64,000 nucleotides of DNA. Source: Phoronis australis (Eukaryota; Phoronida; Phoronidae). Both the position numbers and the translations under genes were made by a program. The stretch spans positions 243,668 to 307,667 of the forward strand of contig NMRA01000498.1 of assembly GCA_002633005.1 (NCBI GenBank). The letters are read 5' to 3'. How positions within the stretch are numbered: the stretch's first letter is position 1; the number at the start of each line of letters is the position of its first letter. The notes beneath the pieces are model-generated. The model worked only from the letters and a program-made list of their open reading frames with translations, was not told the DNA's origin and made no database searches. Shown here in pieces: positions 14,201-25,095 of the stretch.

Positions 14201-16024
14201 GCGTTATCAAATAAAAAACCCTTACGGATACCCGTTCCGTCCACACGCATCCAGTGAAAACGACAACCAAAACGTAAGGTTTTAAAAACACCGTTTTCAG
14301 TATACTTATGTCGATGGCGAAAGCGCCAGTTTCGAAAGCCCCGACATCACGCCAAGTCAGAGCCTCGATACGCTTGGGCAGCGTGTTACTAGTTTTGTTA
14401 GCGTTTTTCGTTTGTGCGGGGGAAGCGTGAAAGCGTTACGTGAGGACGAAAATCTTTTGAAAACGTTAAGGAGTGATGTTTTCGAAACGAAAACGCAATT
14501 GCGAGGATATATAGATGGGGTCTCAGAATTTACTTAGAAAATATAGGATCAACGAAAGAAATCACGTCGCACTACGTAATGCCTTTTCTATAAATTGATG
14601 GTCTGTGGTAGCTTGCGTTCTCTTGCACATCGCTAGACGATAACGTTTGCTCAAAGCGTGCTAACCTGTTGAACATATTTTGTTGCAAATCATTGGTCCA
14701 AAGTTGAAAAAACATCGTAGTTGTTTTGACGTTGTTTATTGAAAATCTTTGGTTTCAATTTCAGGCGGAGGAATCCGAAGTCTACACGGTCGAAGAACTT
14801 TTGGAAGACGTCAGTGACTGCGAAGCGCGTAACGTTCAAATTATCGCCGATCAGAGCTTCTCAGGGGAGATTGCCCGTGCCGTAAGAAAGTCACGTCACC
14901 ATAGGAACGTGGTGGTTTTCGCCAGTGGGGGTATACACGAGTACTCTTTCGGCAACGCCTACACTCGACACTGGGTCAACTTTAATCATACACACTCGTG
15001 CTCACACGATGCACATCAGGTACGTTTTTTATCTTGACTGATTATAGGTTAAACAGGCGAGTTCTGAAGGAAGGGCCTTGTTATGTCAATAGTGATGCAC
15101 TTAGAATGCACTTCTACGTGTGTGCGTTTGCACATTGTATATTTGTAATGGATGAGTGCTAATTGCCGAGAAAAGGAATCAAATCAAAGTTTCTAGACTT
15201 ACTAGGGTATGATTAAGATCATAAATGTCTTTGGTGCCTCTCGTTGCAAAATAGTGTCCTACATGTCTATTGGTCACTTTCATATATTACGAATTTTACT
15301 ATAGTCGACATTATTCTCACCACAGGCAGTGGTTAAAATAGTTCGCATACTAACTAGCCCGTGATACCGTACGGTTGTAGGAATGTTTTAAAAACAATCA
15401 CTTCTTGGAATAAACACAAAGAAAATTATGAATTGGTTGAAGAAAATACGAGAAGATGAAACGAAAAGTTCATCAGCTAATGTCTGAGGAATTCCTTTGA
15501 GTAAGCAATTTGGCACTCGTCCCAATAGTTCGGGTGATTGACGATCGATTCATAAAGGGATTGCCAAACAGTTGCCGTCTGCGTGGCGAGGTCTACCAGA
15601 AATTGTATGTTTTCTTGTGGTCAATTTAATCCGCCGTGTCCGTTTTTCGCGCTGGGTTTGTTTGTTTCCCTAAAAGCTGCTAAAAGCGAGTGCGTGAAAA
15701 AACAAACGCACAGCTACCCTGACGTCATAACTAAACGCCAGTTCCTTTTCTTTTTAGGAAGCAGCTAGTAAGATGAAACTGTCCACACCAGACATTGGTG
15801 AACCCGACGGACTCAACCACGTGACACTGTTTGGGGCACCATGCGATGTGAGACCGCCATTCACACGCGACGAGCTTCGACGGAACTATCTCGGGTGTCA
15901 GAATGTCCCGACCGCCTTGTGGTTCTTGAAAATGTTGGGCGGATCACAACCGCAGAACAATCCCTTCTCGTCGGTGGGCCGACCGAGGTACAGAGCTAAT
16001 GCTTACGGTCCTGTTCGGCGGTAG
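1797..16024 (+). CDS. Secreted legumain-like (peptidase C13 fold) protein with substituted catalytic residues, five coding exons
   Basis: Coding exons are 1797-2271, 8463-8966, 13358-13539, 14765-15019 and 15758-16024. Phases 1, 1, 0, 0 agree and the sum is 560 codons plus stop. Residues about 1-27 look like a signal peptide with a hydrophobic core (KLILFYTFHVCLVLSY). Residues 30-158 are an unassigned domain. Residues 163-273 are rich in Cys and basic residues, with RRRR at 178-181. From residue 276 the order of motifs follows legumain: a Gly/Trp strand end (LSGGWNRE), then RHKENAVGVYRLL for the family's RHQADACHAYQII, then VVYMNGPS at 364-371 where the family has the catalytic DHGS, then ADQSFSG at 415-421 where caspase-fold enzymes have a D-A-C-x-S-G type motif. 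The His is thus Asn368 and the Cys is Ser418, so normal cysteine protease activity is not expected. N-x-S/T sites at 35, 45, 239 and 461 fit secretion. The role is unknown. ATGs at 1761 and 1806 are alternative in-frame starts. Confidence 0.78.
2272..8462 (+). other. Intron 1 of the legumain-like gene
   Basis: A 6.2-kb intron with no supported feature inside. A 117-codon open frame at 3612-3965 has no recognisable motif and no splice support and is treated as chance. Confidence 0.7.
8463..8966 (+). CDS. Legumain-like gene, coding exon 2 (basic/Cys-rich linker and start of C13-like fold)
   Basis: The acceptor is a T-rich tract ending TTGTAG at 8462; the donor is GTATGT at 8967. Encodes residues 159-326 with split codons at both ends. 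Cys at 163, 172, 198, 222, 232, 246, 256, 267 and 273 precede the first strand of the legumain-like region. RHKENAVGVYRLL at 291-303 corresponds to the conserved helix of legumains that begins with Arg-His. NGF then VFFANG correspond to the next strand. Confidence 0.8.
8967..13357 (+). other. Intron 2 of the legumain-like gene
   Basis: A 4.4-kb intron. It starts with a low-complexity stretch of TTATT/GTTGTT repeats at about 9015-9095. At 9505-9570 it carries a fragment resembling the MITE whose complete copy is at 44779-45004. Nothing else is supported. Confidence 0.6.
9505..9570 (+). mobile_element. Fragment of the 225-bp MITE family (complete copy at 44779-45004)
   Basis: Shares the order TAGTGGATTTTTGTCTCGTTTTC, then TCTCTGAGGCGGACC, then TTTTACCAATTTCGC with the copies at 20085-20228 and 33265-33505. 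No intact ends remain here. Confidence 0.45.
13358..13539 (+). CDS. Legumain-like gene, coding exon 3 (region of the expected catalytic His)
   Basis: Acceptor CTTGTAG at 13351-13357, donor GTAAGT at 13540. Encodes residues 327-387. The strand SLVVYMNGPS matches the legumain strand ending in the catalytic His-Gly; the codon at 13480-13482 is AAC (Asn368) and the next is Gly. GSMLLWD follows as in the family's short hairpin after the His. Confidence 0.8.
14225..14520. mobile_element. Probable MITE remnant in intron 3
   Basis: The block contains many GTTTTC/GAAAAC-type words in opposite orientations at its two ends (CCGTCCACACG and AAAACG on the left, TTTTCGAAACGAAAACGC and GATGGGG on the right). 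This layout is common in small hAT-like MITEs whose ends carry CGTTTTC words. No clean target duplication could be fixed by eye. Confidence 0.4.
14765..15019 (+). CDS. Legumain-like gene, coding exon 4 (region of the expected catalytic Cys)
   Basis: Acceptor TTTCAG ending at 14764, donor GTACGT at 15020, both in phase 0. Encodes residues 388-472. NVQIIADQSFSGEI at 410-423 matches the strand and turn that hold the nucleophile Cys in caspase-fold proteases, with AGC (Ser418) at 14855-14857. The following strand VVVFASGG and the aromatic YTRHWVNF continue the legumain-like order. Confidence 0.8.
15758..16024 (+). CDS. Legumain-like gene, last coding exon
   Basis: Acceptor with a strong pyrimidine tract ending TTTTTAG at 15757; reads in phase 0 to TAG at 16022-16024. 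Encodes residues 473-560 with an NHVTLFGAPCDVRPP stretch and a basic, Pro/Asn-rich tail. No membrane segment or GPI-like tail is seen. Confidence 0.78.
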   Translation, partial: EAASKMKLSTPDIGEPDGLNHVTLFGAPCDVRPPFTRDELRRNYLGCQNVPTALWFLKMLGGSQPQNNPFSSVGRPRYRANAYGPVRR

Positions 16025-16227
16025 TCACGCGTTATCGTCTTTCGTCAAATTGTTGTTTCCGATAAAATTGTAAGCGTCTCTAGAGGGCGCCTAGTTCTGC
16101 TCACTTCGCGACTAGATGCGTCCTTCTGACAAGAACGACAAGAGTTTGCGCTTTCCGGCCATATCAAGAAGAAAATTGGCCGTATGATGCGTCATGCTTG
16201 TATTATTTATTAATTTAAGTATTTATT

Positions 16228-16233
16228 ATTAAA
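16228..16233 (+). terminator. Polyadenylation signal ATTAAA of the legumain-like gene
   Basis: ATTAAA lies about 200 bp after the stop codon in AT-rich sequence. A second candidate, AATAAA, lies at 16866-16871 and would give a longer 3' UTR. Confidence 0.45.
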
Positions 16234-17399
16234 GTCTCTAAGGAGTTGTTGGCTTTTGTGACAGGGACAACCCAGTCGTATATACACACACACGCGTATA
16301 TGTAAATGTATGTATGTATGTATATGAGGCTATTCACTGGCGGTCACATGACCCGCAATTTGCCCGTTTCCAAGGCAACGGCTTGCGCAAGTCTGAACAA
16401 GTGCTATAATATTTTTAACCAACCTGTACAAAGTGTAAAATAAGATCAGTTTGATGCTTGTAAATACCGTTGTAAACTATATTGATTTATCTAGTTGAAA
16501 ATGTTATATTTGTGGTCTGTAGAAGCGTGCCTAGGACGGAGTAAACCCGGCGTTTCCGGCGAAACATTTTCTAGAATTATGAACGGCTTTCTCGCGGTGT
16601 ATGGGGAAGACCATGAATTGAATTATTTGTCTCAAGAACTGTAGGATTTACTTTTTTAAGATAAAAAGCAATTCACGCTGTTCTTGCGTACGGTTAAGCA
16701 GCCTACGGAAAGCTGTCTAGGGGGTGTTGAAAGTGGTTAGGCTTTAAAATTTGAAATTTCAAATATAGACATGCAGTAAGTTATGTAAGAAATTATTCCA
16801 ACTCATGTCTTACCAAGGAGTCGCGTTCTTGTAGATATGTTAATAAGAACTTGTTATTTCACGTTAATAAAGTTTAAGCGATCCTGTATTCTTTTGTTTC
16901 CTCACAAAACTCTGTTTGAGAGTTCAGAAAAAAATATCAAAAAAGTGCGGGGGCCCCAGCACTAAAATATTTTTGTATTGATTCGGCTGTTTACACCCTA
17001 TAACACCACTTCTCTGAGATGGATAGGTAAAGTCCACGATCACTCGATACTAAATTTGGCGAATTCCGTATTTGTTTGACGTGACTTGTATTCCCACCGA
17101 AGCCCACGTACTGTACATAAATAATATGACTGATTCCCGGCCAAAACGCTAGATGTCGTGGTAGCTACCTGTTCACGTGAGCAGTGGCAGGGTTTAAAAC
17201 GTTGAACTATGCGCATATACTTGCACCGAAAACGGACGAGTAATCTAGGTAGTTCGTTTACCTATTTGTGTCGCATGTATAAGTTTCAACAATAATATCA
17301 GCAATACACAGTATTTACTTTGTCTCTTGGAACCACATGAAATCGCTCCTCGAAAATTCGCTTTCCGTCGACGAGTACTCCACCGTTAGGAAACTATTT

Positions 17400-17680
17400 C
17401 GTTTTAACTATAAAGAAATAATTCTTTTGACAATAGAAAATATTTTAGTCGCGCACATAACGGAAGGGGACACTGACTTAATTTTCATTAATAGGACATT
17501 ATCAGTCTTATGGCCGAAAACGCCTTTTGGGAATTGTTGTTGTATGGGATGTACTTCTTGGAAGTCAACAAAATCCGTTGAGTTTTTGAGATTTTGTCAC
17601 AAATCGTCAGTTCTCGCCGTTATGACTTTTCAGTCTCAACTACGCGCTTAAACTGATTTCAGAAACGCCTTTTTGCCGAT
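17400..17680 (+). repeat. Diverged dispersed repeat, copy 1
   Basis: Contains AAAACGCCTTTTGGGAATTG, ATTTTTGAAG-like and AACAAAATC words, then a GATTTTGTCACAAATCGTCAG stretch. These occur in the same order at 18570-18720. Family unknown. Confidence 0.35.
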
Positions 17681-18199
17681 AGTCTCCCTATAAGGTATAT
17701 CAAGGAGCGCCGCCACTCAATTTGTTGTAAAATGAAATGCGCTCACTGTAAAACCTTAATATTTTAAGAGCAAAAATGATACAGCCCAGACAATGAAAAG
17801 CAACAATTATAAATCTATTTTACCTATTGACCTACTCATTTCGGGGTTACAGTAGGACGCGGAAAAAAAATTATAACGACGCGTACGGCTTTAACGAGAC
17901 ATCTTTTTCTAAGCACAAACATATTGTAACAGTCCAATGTACTCCACCGATACTTCTGGAAAGATCAAAAATTAAATTTTTGATCAATAAAAATTTCATT
18001 GGCACACTGCCACGGCACGATTTATCACACGACGAAATTCGCTCCTGGTTTTATGGTAGTGTAGGTCCTTATTAAAGTCTGTGTATTTTGCCAAATGTGT
18101 ACGGAACTATAAAATTTGTTAACTCAGTTAAAGGATATATTTCATGAATGTAGAAACTGATTTCGACTTCATATCAGTCTCAAATTAATTGGGCCATGT

Positions 18200-18830
18200 G
18201 ACCAGACTTTTTGTCAAAACTTAGCAATAAAGAAAGGCACATTTATAGCAAAACAACTGTAATAATAACATGACCAAATTTGGTTTGAAATAAATGTTCC
18301 AGATCAAATCTCAAAAACACTGTTATAGTTTTTAAAATTATTTCATTTCGTTTACGTTTTCTGCAACTTTTGATTTTTTTCACGTCTTGTCAGTAGAAAT
18401 ATGCAGCATTTAAAAAATTCCTGAATGAGTTTTGGAGAACATGACATAAATCATGGTATATTAAAGTTTCATAGGAATCCAATCAGCCATTTCTGAGACT
18501 TGATGCTATAAAACAACCGAATGTGGGGATTTTTCTAAGGTGCCACATAACTTTAAGAGCCACACTTGATTTTAGGACCAAAAACGCATTTTGAGGATTA
18601 TCGTTGTATAGGCCAAAATTTTTGAAGATGCTAGCTTTGAACAAATTTATAAATCAACAAAATCTGTACTATTTTTGTGATTTGATTACAAATCGCCAAA
18701 TCTCTGTTGGCTGCCAGTCTTTCGCTGAAAGCGAGGCCGGTGACTTGACAGTGGAATACTCTGAAGCTGCATTTCGTTCCAGCTTTCCATCAATGTTGAA
18801 TTTCTATCAAAGCGCTTAGGGTTTAAAAAC
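18200..18830 (+). repeat. Diverged dispersed repeat, copy 2
   Basis: Shares ATAAATGTTC, then AAAAACRCTSTTAYWGTTTT, then TATTTCATTTYGTTTA, then AAAACGCATTTTGAGGATTA with 23590-24080. Its 3' half also matches 17400-17680. Confidence 0.4.
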
Positions 18831-19973
18831 ATTACTGAACTTGAGTTATTGCCGCAAAAGTCGACAACTTAAGTCACACCCCGGTGGAAAAAAGTGTAGA
18901 CGTACACGTACGTGCGACATTTTTAGAATCCGCAATTTTAGGATTGGCCAACCCTAAGATAAAATCAATCCATCCGAGGCCAACTTCACTAAAATCTGAA
19001 ACGTTTTCCTCAGACGCTGATGACGAGACCAACTTTATTAAAATCTGAAGCGTCTTCTTAATATGCTGATGGTTTCAATGTTCTTGTTGGTAACGGAAAT
19101 AGAATCCTCATTTATTTAAAGAGACAAAACGTATTAATGGCTACTAGTCAATAAACGTTTTACAGAAAGAACCGACAACTCTCCACTTTTACGTTAACCG
19201 GGATACCAAGATTTTAAAATATGTTTCCAGTATTTTCTAATTTCGTTTTTTTTTTAATTCTCAAGGAAATTCAACAACTCGAAGGCCTTTTTAAAAAATG
19301 TAAGACTCAACGAGTTAGATATTTGTGTAATCCGACTACGGGACTATAGATGAAAGTTTTAGTTAAATATGAATATGCGTTGTGCACTGTTCAGTGGTCG
19401 CGTTTGGAACCGTAAGTGTCAACTATCGCCGGAACTTAGTTCACTGACCACATTTGCCGACCATACATAAAGAGACAATTCCCGCCTTGCCCGTGAATCA
19501 CGCGCTCAGCAAGATCGGAAATCTTGCGTCAAACAGCTCTGGATTTAACGGTCAAACAAGTACGCTTTGTTCTTTTGTAGATTTTTTGTCACATTCCACG
19601 GGTTATATCTACAGAATGGTATGTTACTTGACAGGAGTCGTCAATACTCAACCGACAAGTTACAGTATTTATAAAACTAGCGTTTCTACACTGTTCCGTC
19701 CCAGTGCTTCTGTTTAGGTTTCCGAAAAACAAAACTAACATGAGCCACTTATTCTAATACAAATTAGTCGCGAAATTTTCTTTATCATGGTAGTATTTTA
19801 TTTCCTTGTCAGCGACGAACATGCAGTACAGCTGTAATAAAAAAATCAGAAAGTCACGGGACTAGCCAAGCTGCCAGCTTCCAAAATTTGAGCGCTTCAA
19901 TCAATCTTGTGTATTGAGAATCTCCAATCTTCCAACTACAATCGCATGAGCACACCCAGCCTAAAATATATGG

Positions 19974-20014
19974 GGNAGGGGGGGGGGGCATGGCCCCCTC
20001 TAAATCCGCCACTA
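19974..20014 (+). mobile_element. End fragment of a CAGTGGCGGAT-type MITE
   Basis: G-run, then CCCCCTCTAAATCCGCCACTAG, the right-end sequence shared with the copy at 45598-45753. The single n at 19976 sits in the G-run, which suggests a base-calling problem in a homopolymer. Confidence 0.45.
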
Positions 20015-20084
20015 GGGGGTATGCGGAGCTTTTATTGAAAAAAATTCACCGAGGAGTAAAAAAACGGGGCCACTAGGTTCCGTC

Positions 20085-20228
20085 AGGCCTACGTATTGTG
20101 TGTCCGCGCCAAATTCCTGTGGACTTTTTTCTCATTTGCTCAAACTGTTTGTTTCGTTGAGGCGGACCTTTTTGCCCAATTTACCAAATTGGGGGGAGAA
20201 CGAGCCCCCCCCCTGGGTGCGCCCATGA
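20085..20228 (+). mobile_element. Partial copy of the 225-bp MITE (44779-45004 family)
   Basis: Contains GTTGAGGCGGACC, TTTTGCCCAATTTACCAAATT and the right end CCCTGGGTGCGCCCATG, in the order found at 33265-33505. The left end is degraded. Confidence 0.5.
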
Positions 20229-20468
20229 CTCGAATGTTGAAACTGACATTATCACGGCAAGGGAATTTCAATTCCAGTTACTCAGGTGTTGCCTTAGGTT
20301 ACTAACCCGTTTGTTTTACTTACATTTCACCCATTTCAGGGTTTTAAAACTTTACCACTCTTTTCGATACTGAATTACTGTCACATGACCAGTCAACTCA
20401 AGTCACAGGCAATGCGTATTTTTTCGTATCCGCGACTTTAGAGTTGACCAACTCCAAGTGAAACTCTC

Positions 20469-20693
20469 CAGTGGCAGATCTACGCCCAGTAAGGGGGAGG
20501 GGGTTAGGATTCGAGTGAATCCGAGGCGCGTAGGTCGGGAGAGGGTTTCCCTCCTCCCGTGTAAGATTTTTTTTGTGGTTTTTAGTAGCTAATTTCATTT
20601 TTCTAGCGACTTTTTTAAAAAAATATTTTTGATCCTGTCCCGAGGGGGGGAGGGGTTCAACCCCCTGAACCCCCATGTAGATCCGCCTCTGGC
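20469..20693. mobile_element. MITE of the CAGTGGCGGAT family
   Basis: Left end CAGTGGCAGATCTACG and right end GTAGATCCGCCTCTGG are inverted copies of each other. G-rich and C-rich runs lie just inside the ends. The interior (CCGTGTAAGATTTTTTTTG, TAGCTAATTTCATTTTTCTAG) resembles 42740-42860. Confidence 0.6.
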
Positions 20694-23589
20694 GTTCTCT
20701 GGAGTCGCTGATGGTTTCGACGTTCTTGTTGGAAACAAATAGAGTCCCATCATCGGCAATGACTTAATCTGTTTTCGTTTTTTTGCCAGCTAAACATGGC
20801 CAAATGCAGTGTAATCGTTTAGATTTGTTTAAAACCAGTTTATTTACACGGAGTTTTACGACTGGAAGCCGACTCGCTAAAAACAGACAGAACATGGCGA
20901 GGTGATTACGCAGTATTTGTGCTCTCCGTTACGCACGAAAATACTGCACAATTTATTTCCACAAAAACGGAGACGGTGTAGCAAAATTGTAGAGTCGACG
21001 TAGACCAGCAGAATGGACTCGAGGGTACTCGATAAATACTACGAAATCAAACGACACAACAAAATTGAGTTATGAAGCCAACACGAACAAGAATCACAGC
21101 GTGTTTGAAAACCTTTTACATGAATAAACTTTTTTAAGTTTACTTACAGAAAGAAAAAAAAATTAGCGATGAAATACAATAGAAAAGAAAACAATCAAAC
21201 ACCAACACATTCTTTCTCGCATCCGCACAGTCCAGCTCTGCATAAATTTATACTGAATGTATAAGGGTTTCAAAACATCCCAGAAAGTCAGTGGTTGATT
21301 CTCTTGATTTCATACTTTTCCACTTCTTGACAGTGTCAAATATAATTGGGTGAAACCTCTTAAGTACATGTCTGGAATACATGAAGACTTAGAACAAGTA
21401 TATATGAAGTATTGTGCTTAAGTTAATACGTGATTAATTTCATAACAATGAACATACGTGACTTTTGTAAAAACCAACCCACGCCATTGTTATTGAGAGA
21501 CAATGGGTATGAAGACGAAGAACTCAGACCCCACCGACCGCAGTGAAATAAATGCACTGCACGTCTACAGTCAACCCAGCACTGTTAACTCAGTTATTGC
21601 CTTCCTGTCACAAAAGGATGTGTTACTTGTCTGCCTGACAGCACCGGGAAACGATAGGTAAAGGCAACGTGCGGGAAATCTAACCGAAACTCAACAGAGA
21701 CCTTGGCAGTCGACTGACATGCTACCGAGCAACGCAGGTCTACACTCAATCATCACCTACCAACTCGGGAGATCGCGAGACAGTTTCCTAGCACAATCCT
21801 AAATCTGAGAACTGTACCTTAATAAGAGTTAATTAAAGCCTATAACACAGTCTGGGCATCCCATCTTTTTACAGACCACAATGGAAATAAGTCCGTCTTT
21901 TTATGGTATCCCTGTCTTACTCTTGAACTTTTATTTTTTGTCTTGTTTTGTACTTTTCTTTTATTTCTCTGTACTTGTGTGATTTTTGATTATCATTATC
22001 ATTATCATTGTTGAATTATACCTTTCAACATTTTAATACATCAAGAGTTAGTGACAGCACAGTCCACGATCAAGAGATAGGGGATACTTTGGATTACCTT
22101 TCACCTCTTGACCAGCATTACAACAAGTCTACAACAATTCCACCCCCCTCCAGGCGTGATCAAACACCCATGGCCCGATCATTGCGATCCTAATTCAGGG
22201 CCTCCACAGAATAAAGATCGAATGAAGAATTTCCGCCACAGAGATCACTTTCTGATGAGAGAGGGGGTAAACCCCTCTGAGCCTTTCCCTGTAGATCCGC
22301 CATTGTCTTCTCAAGAGCTTAATGACATAATAGGACATCATTTCAGCGACAGCAGTATGTACAGAAGCTTTAGGTGTGGCGATTGGATGACTCTTTAGCA
22401 AACAATGTAGCAGAAGAGTGAATTTTTTTATTTTTGACAAATTTCCTGACAAAATTAAATATTCATAAAATTGTACTGGTTTGAAAATCATAGTTTGTAC
22501 CTAACAGCTGTTACATGAAGAATGATTCATTATTCTTAGCAAAGAAGCAATGCTTTGCATGATGGAAAGTGATAAAATTGAGAATTATTTTGTGTAAAGA
22601 ACTTAGGTTGTCAATGTAACTAACCTAGTATGCTACTATCAACAAATATCAGTCAACTACTAAATATGTATGCATAAATGTGTATAATAATTATTTATTT
22701 CTACTGTATATCTGTATTGCAATACTTGCTGAATGAGTAAAAGAATTAGGAAATCTCTACATAAACTGTGACTTTTAAATTACATTTTACAAATTCTAAA
22801 CAGATCTTGGCAATTTGTCTCCATCTCATAATCAAGACAGTAAAACTAGTACCAATTCGAAAAATTGCAATCATCTGAAAAAAGATAAACAGTGTACTTC
22901 GAAACAAATAGAGTACTTCACCTAGCATATCACTCTGACATAAATTAAAAGCACACAACAAAATAGAATTAAAAAACATAACAAACTGACTATCTGTAAT
23001 CAACATCAACACAATTTAAATTTTCTTCTTTTAATAAGATTCTTTGAGGCTGTTTAAAATGCATTTTGATATCACATGCACAGTTCCAATGCAACGTAAC
23101 GATTTGTGTAAACTAGAACTTTACAGTACTACGATACACAGTAATATCTGTCATGCCCAAAAATGCAAATATAGACAAAGGGTGGTGCACCCAGCTGTAC
23201 CTAACACCATTGTAGGTACATGATTGCAGCAAATGTGACTCAAATGTTTTTAAAACAATAAGAAAGATTGTGACTGACAGTAATTCAACCCTAGTGTATC
23301 CACACTTAGCCACTTCACAAACCACTGCAATGAACCAGTTGTCAACAAAATTTCACATACGAAAGACTTATCTCCAACTTTATGCTGAAACTACGATAAA
23401 ACACCCTTCTTAACAAACACTAAATGAAAAATTTGTTCACTGATTTTTAGACAACGGCCACAAGACAAATTTTTCTTCTGTGAAAATCCTTGAATTGGGT
23501 GCAAGCGACACCGAGCAGTTAGCCAAGTTGAGTTTTCCATTGACTGAAATAAAGTAATTCCAAATTTCATCAGTTAACAGTAGTCGTTC

Positions 23590-24080
23590 TTTAAAATTTA
23601 TCAAAAAACAAAGGTACTAACATTGATAGCAAAACAATGCTATCAACAACATGAACAACTTATATTTGATATAAATGTTCAAGGTTAAATACCAAAAACG
23701 CTCTTACTGTTTTCTAAAATATCATTTCATTTTTGTTTATGCAACTTTAAAGATTTTTTTATGAAAACCCTAAAAGTCCTATTTTTGATGGCCCCTCATG
23801 CAAAAGTGGAACTTTTACAAAACAATTCCTTATACCATATTTAAGACCAGTACATAAAGCAGCATCTGGAAGTTTCATATTAATTCCATTAGCTGTTACT
23901 GAGATGTGATGTTGGAAAGTCAGCCAAGTTTGGCCAAATTTATAGGTTCCTAAGGAACCCTAAAGGGACAATATCTGGTTTATGGTTAAAAATGCACGCT
24001 AAGGATTATCGTTGGACGGGAAAGAATTCTTCAAGTTAATAGCTTTAACCCTTTTGATTGGATTCCAGAAGCCTATTTTG
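23590..24080 (+). repeat. Diverged dispersed repeat, copy 3
   Basis: Same order of words as 18200-18830, including ATAAATGTTC, ATTTCATTTTTGTTTATGCAAC and GGATTATCGTTG. No coding capacity or terminal repeats seen, so the element class is unknown. Confidence 0.4.
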
Positions 24081-24447
24081 AACGAGCAGCAAACGGTCAT
24101 GCCGCACGCTACACTTGTTGGCGTGACTTTCCTGTTCCCCCCTCCATTTGTCATTCTTTGCAGTATTCCACACCTGCCGTGTCCCACTGTTGTGTTACTA
24201 GCTTTTGCTCTGCGGTGGTAGTACTGCGTCATTTTATTTCCACTTGAGAATGAAACAGGTATGTTTTGAAATATCGTGTGTCTTTTAATCATGTCTCTTG
24301 GTCAGTTGATTTACCAATGTTTTGTTGAATGTCGAACTTTGTTCCGAGGATACGAATGGAATGTAATAAAGATTTGTTAACAACGACAAGTGTCGTGTCT
24401 TAAACAACTTTTAACCAGAGTAATATAAGAACAAAATCCTTTGTACT

Positions 24448-24453
24448 TTTATT
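24448..24453 (-). terminator. FBXL4: Polyadenylation signal of FBXL4
   Basis: TTTATT on the plus strand reads AATAAA on the minus strand, about 500 bp after the FBXL4 stop codon. A second AATAAA on the same strand lies at 24233-24238. Confidence 0.45.
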
Positions 24454-24953
24454 GTCAGTTGCCAATTCTTGCCATGGTCTAACAGACATTTGCCGAGATC
24501 AAGGCAAGTGACTATATCCATTAAATACACTTTTACTCTGCTTTTTGTCAACTGGTGTGTATCTTTGCCAACAGACCATTTGGCTGCGACGATGGAGGAA
24601 GTGGGTTCGTTTTGGCTGATCTCAGAAAATTACTTTTCTCGCTGGCAACTGTGCCTTCAACATTTCAGTGATTGGTCAGACCAAGGTAGTCATCAGCATG
24701 ATCTCAAAAACAGGACAAAAACCAAATGATAACTGATTTAGCAATGTCCAATCTGAGTAGGAGTTCCATACACACAGTCACCTTCAACATATTGCCCATT
24801 TCTGTCTGTCCCCAGCCCACGTCACAAAGATGCAAAGACTGGCTTGGCCTTTCTGAAAACGAGTTTGGTGTCACCCGTCCTGTAGCTGCCAAGCATGGTC
24901 TCTGTGCCTACCTGTCAAAGACATCCGGCTCCTCTCCCGGCGTACCAGCGACA

Positions 24954-25095
24954 TTATGCTTGAATATAGGTCTGAAAACTCTTCTTGATGTCCACCAGAG
25001 GGAACATCTGTCTCCAATGTCGCACGGCTACGTGGTCCAGTTTGGCACAAAAGGACAGGTCGAAGAATTTCAGCTTTTTGCATTTCTCAAGAACA
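24954..25095 (-). CDS. FBXL4: FBXL4 last coding exon
   Basis: Acceptor ATTGCAG; encodes [19 protein letters not shown] and ends [12 protein letters not shown] at TAA (24956-24954). The first 24 bases of this exon, at 25072-25095, occur again at 25494-25517 in the duplicated block. Confidence 0.93.

Larger units (their letters stand above)
16261..24440. other. Intergenic region, no gene seen; decayed repeats
   Basis: A TA/TG/CA-rich simple-sequence patch lies at about 16280-16325. Three diverged copies of one repeat family lie at about 17400-17680, 18200-18830 and 23590-24080 (entered separately), and MITE pieces at 19970-20693. An (ATTATC)n-like run lies near 21990-22010. Open frames of 60-104 codons here have no family resemblance or splice support. 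Confidence 0.55.
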
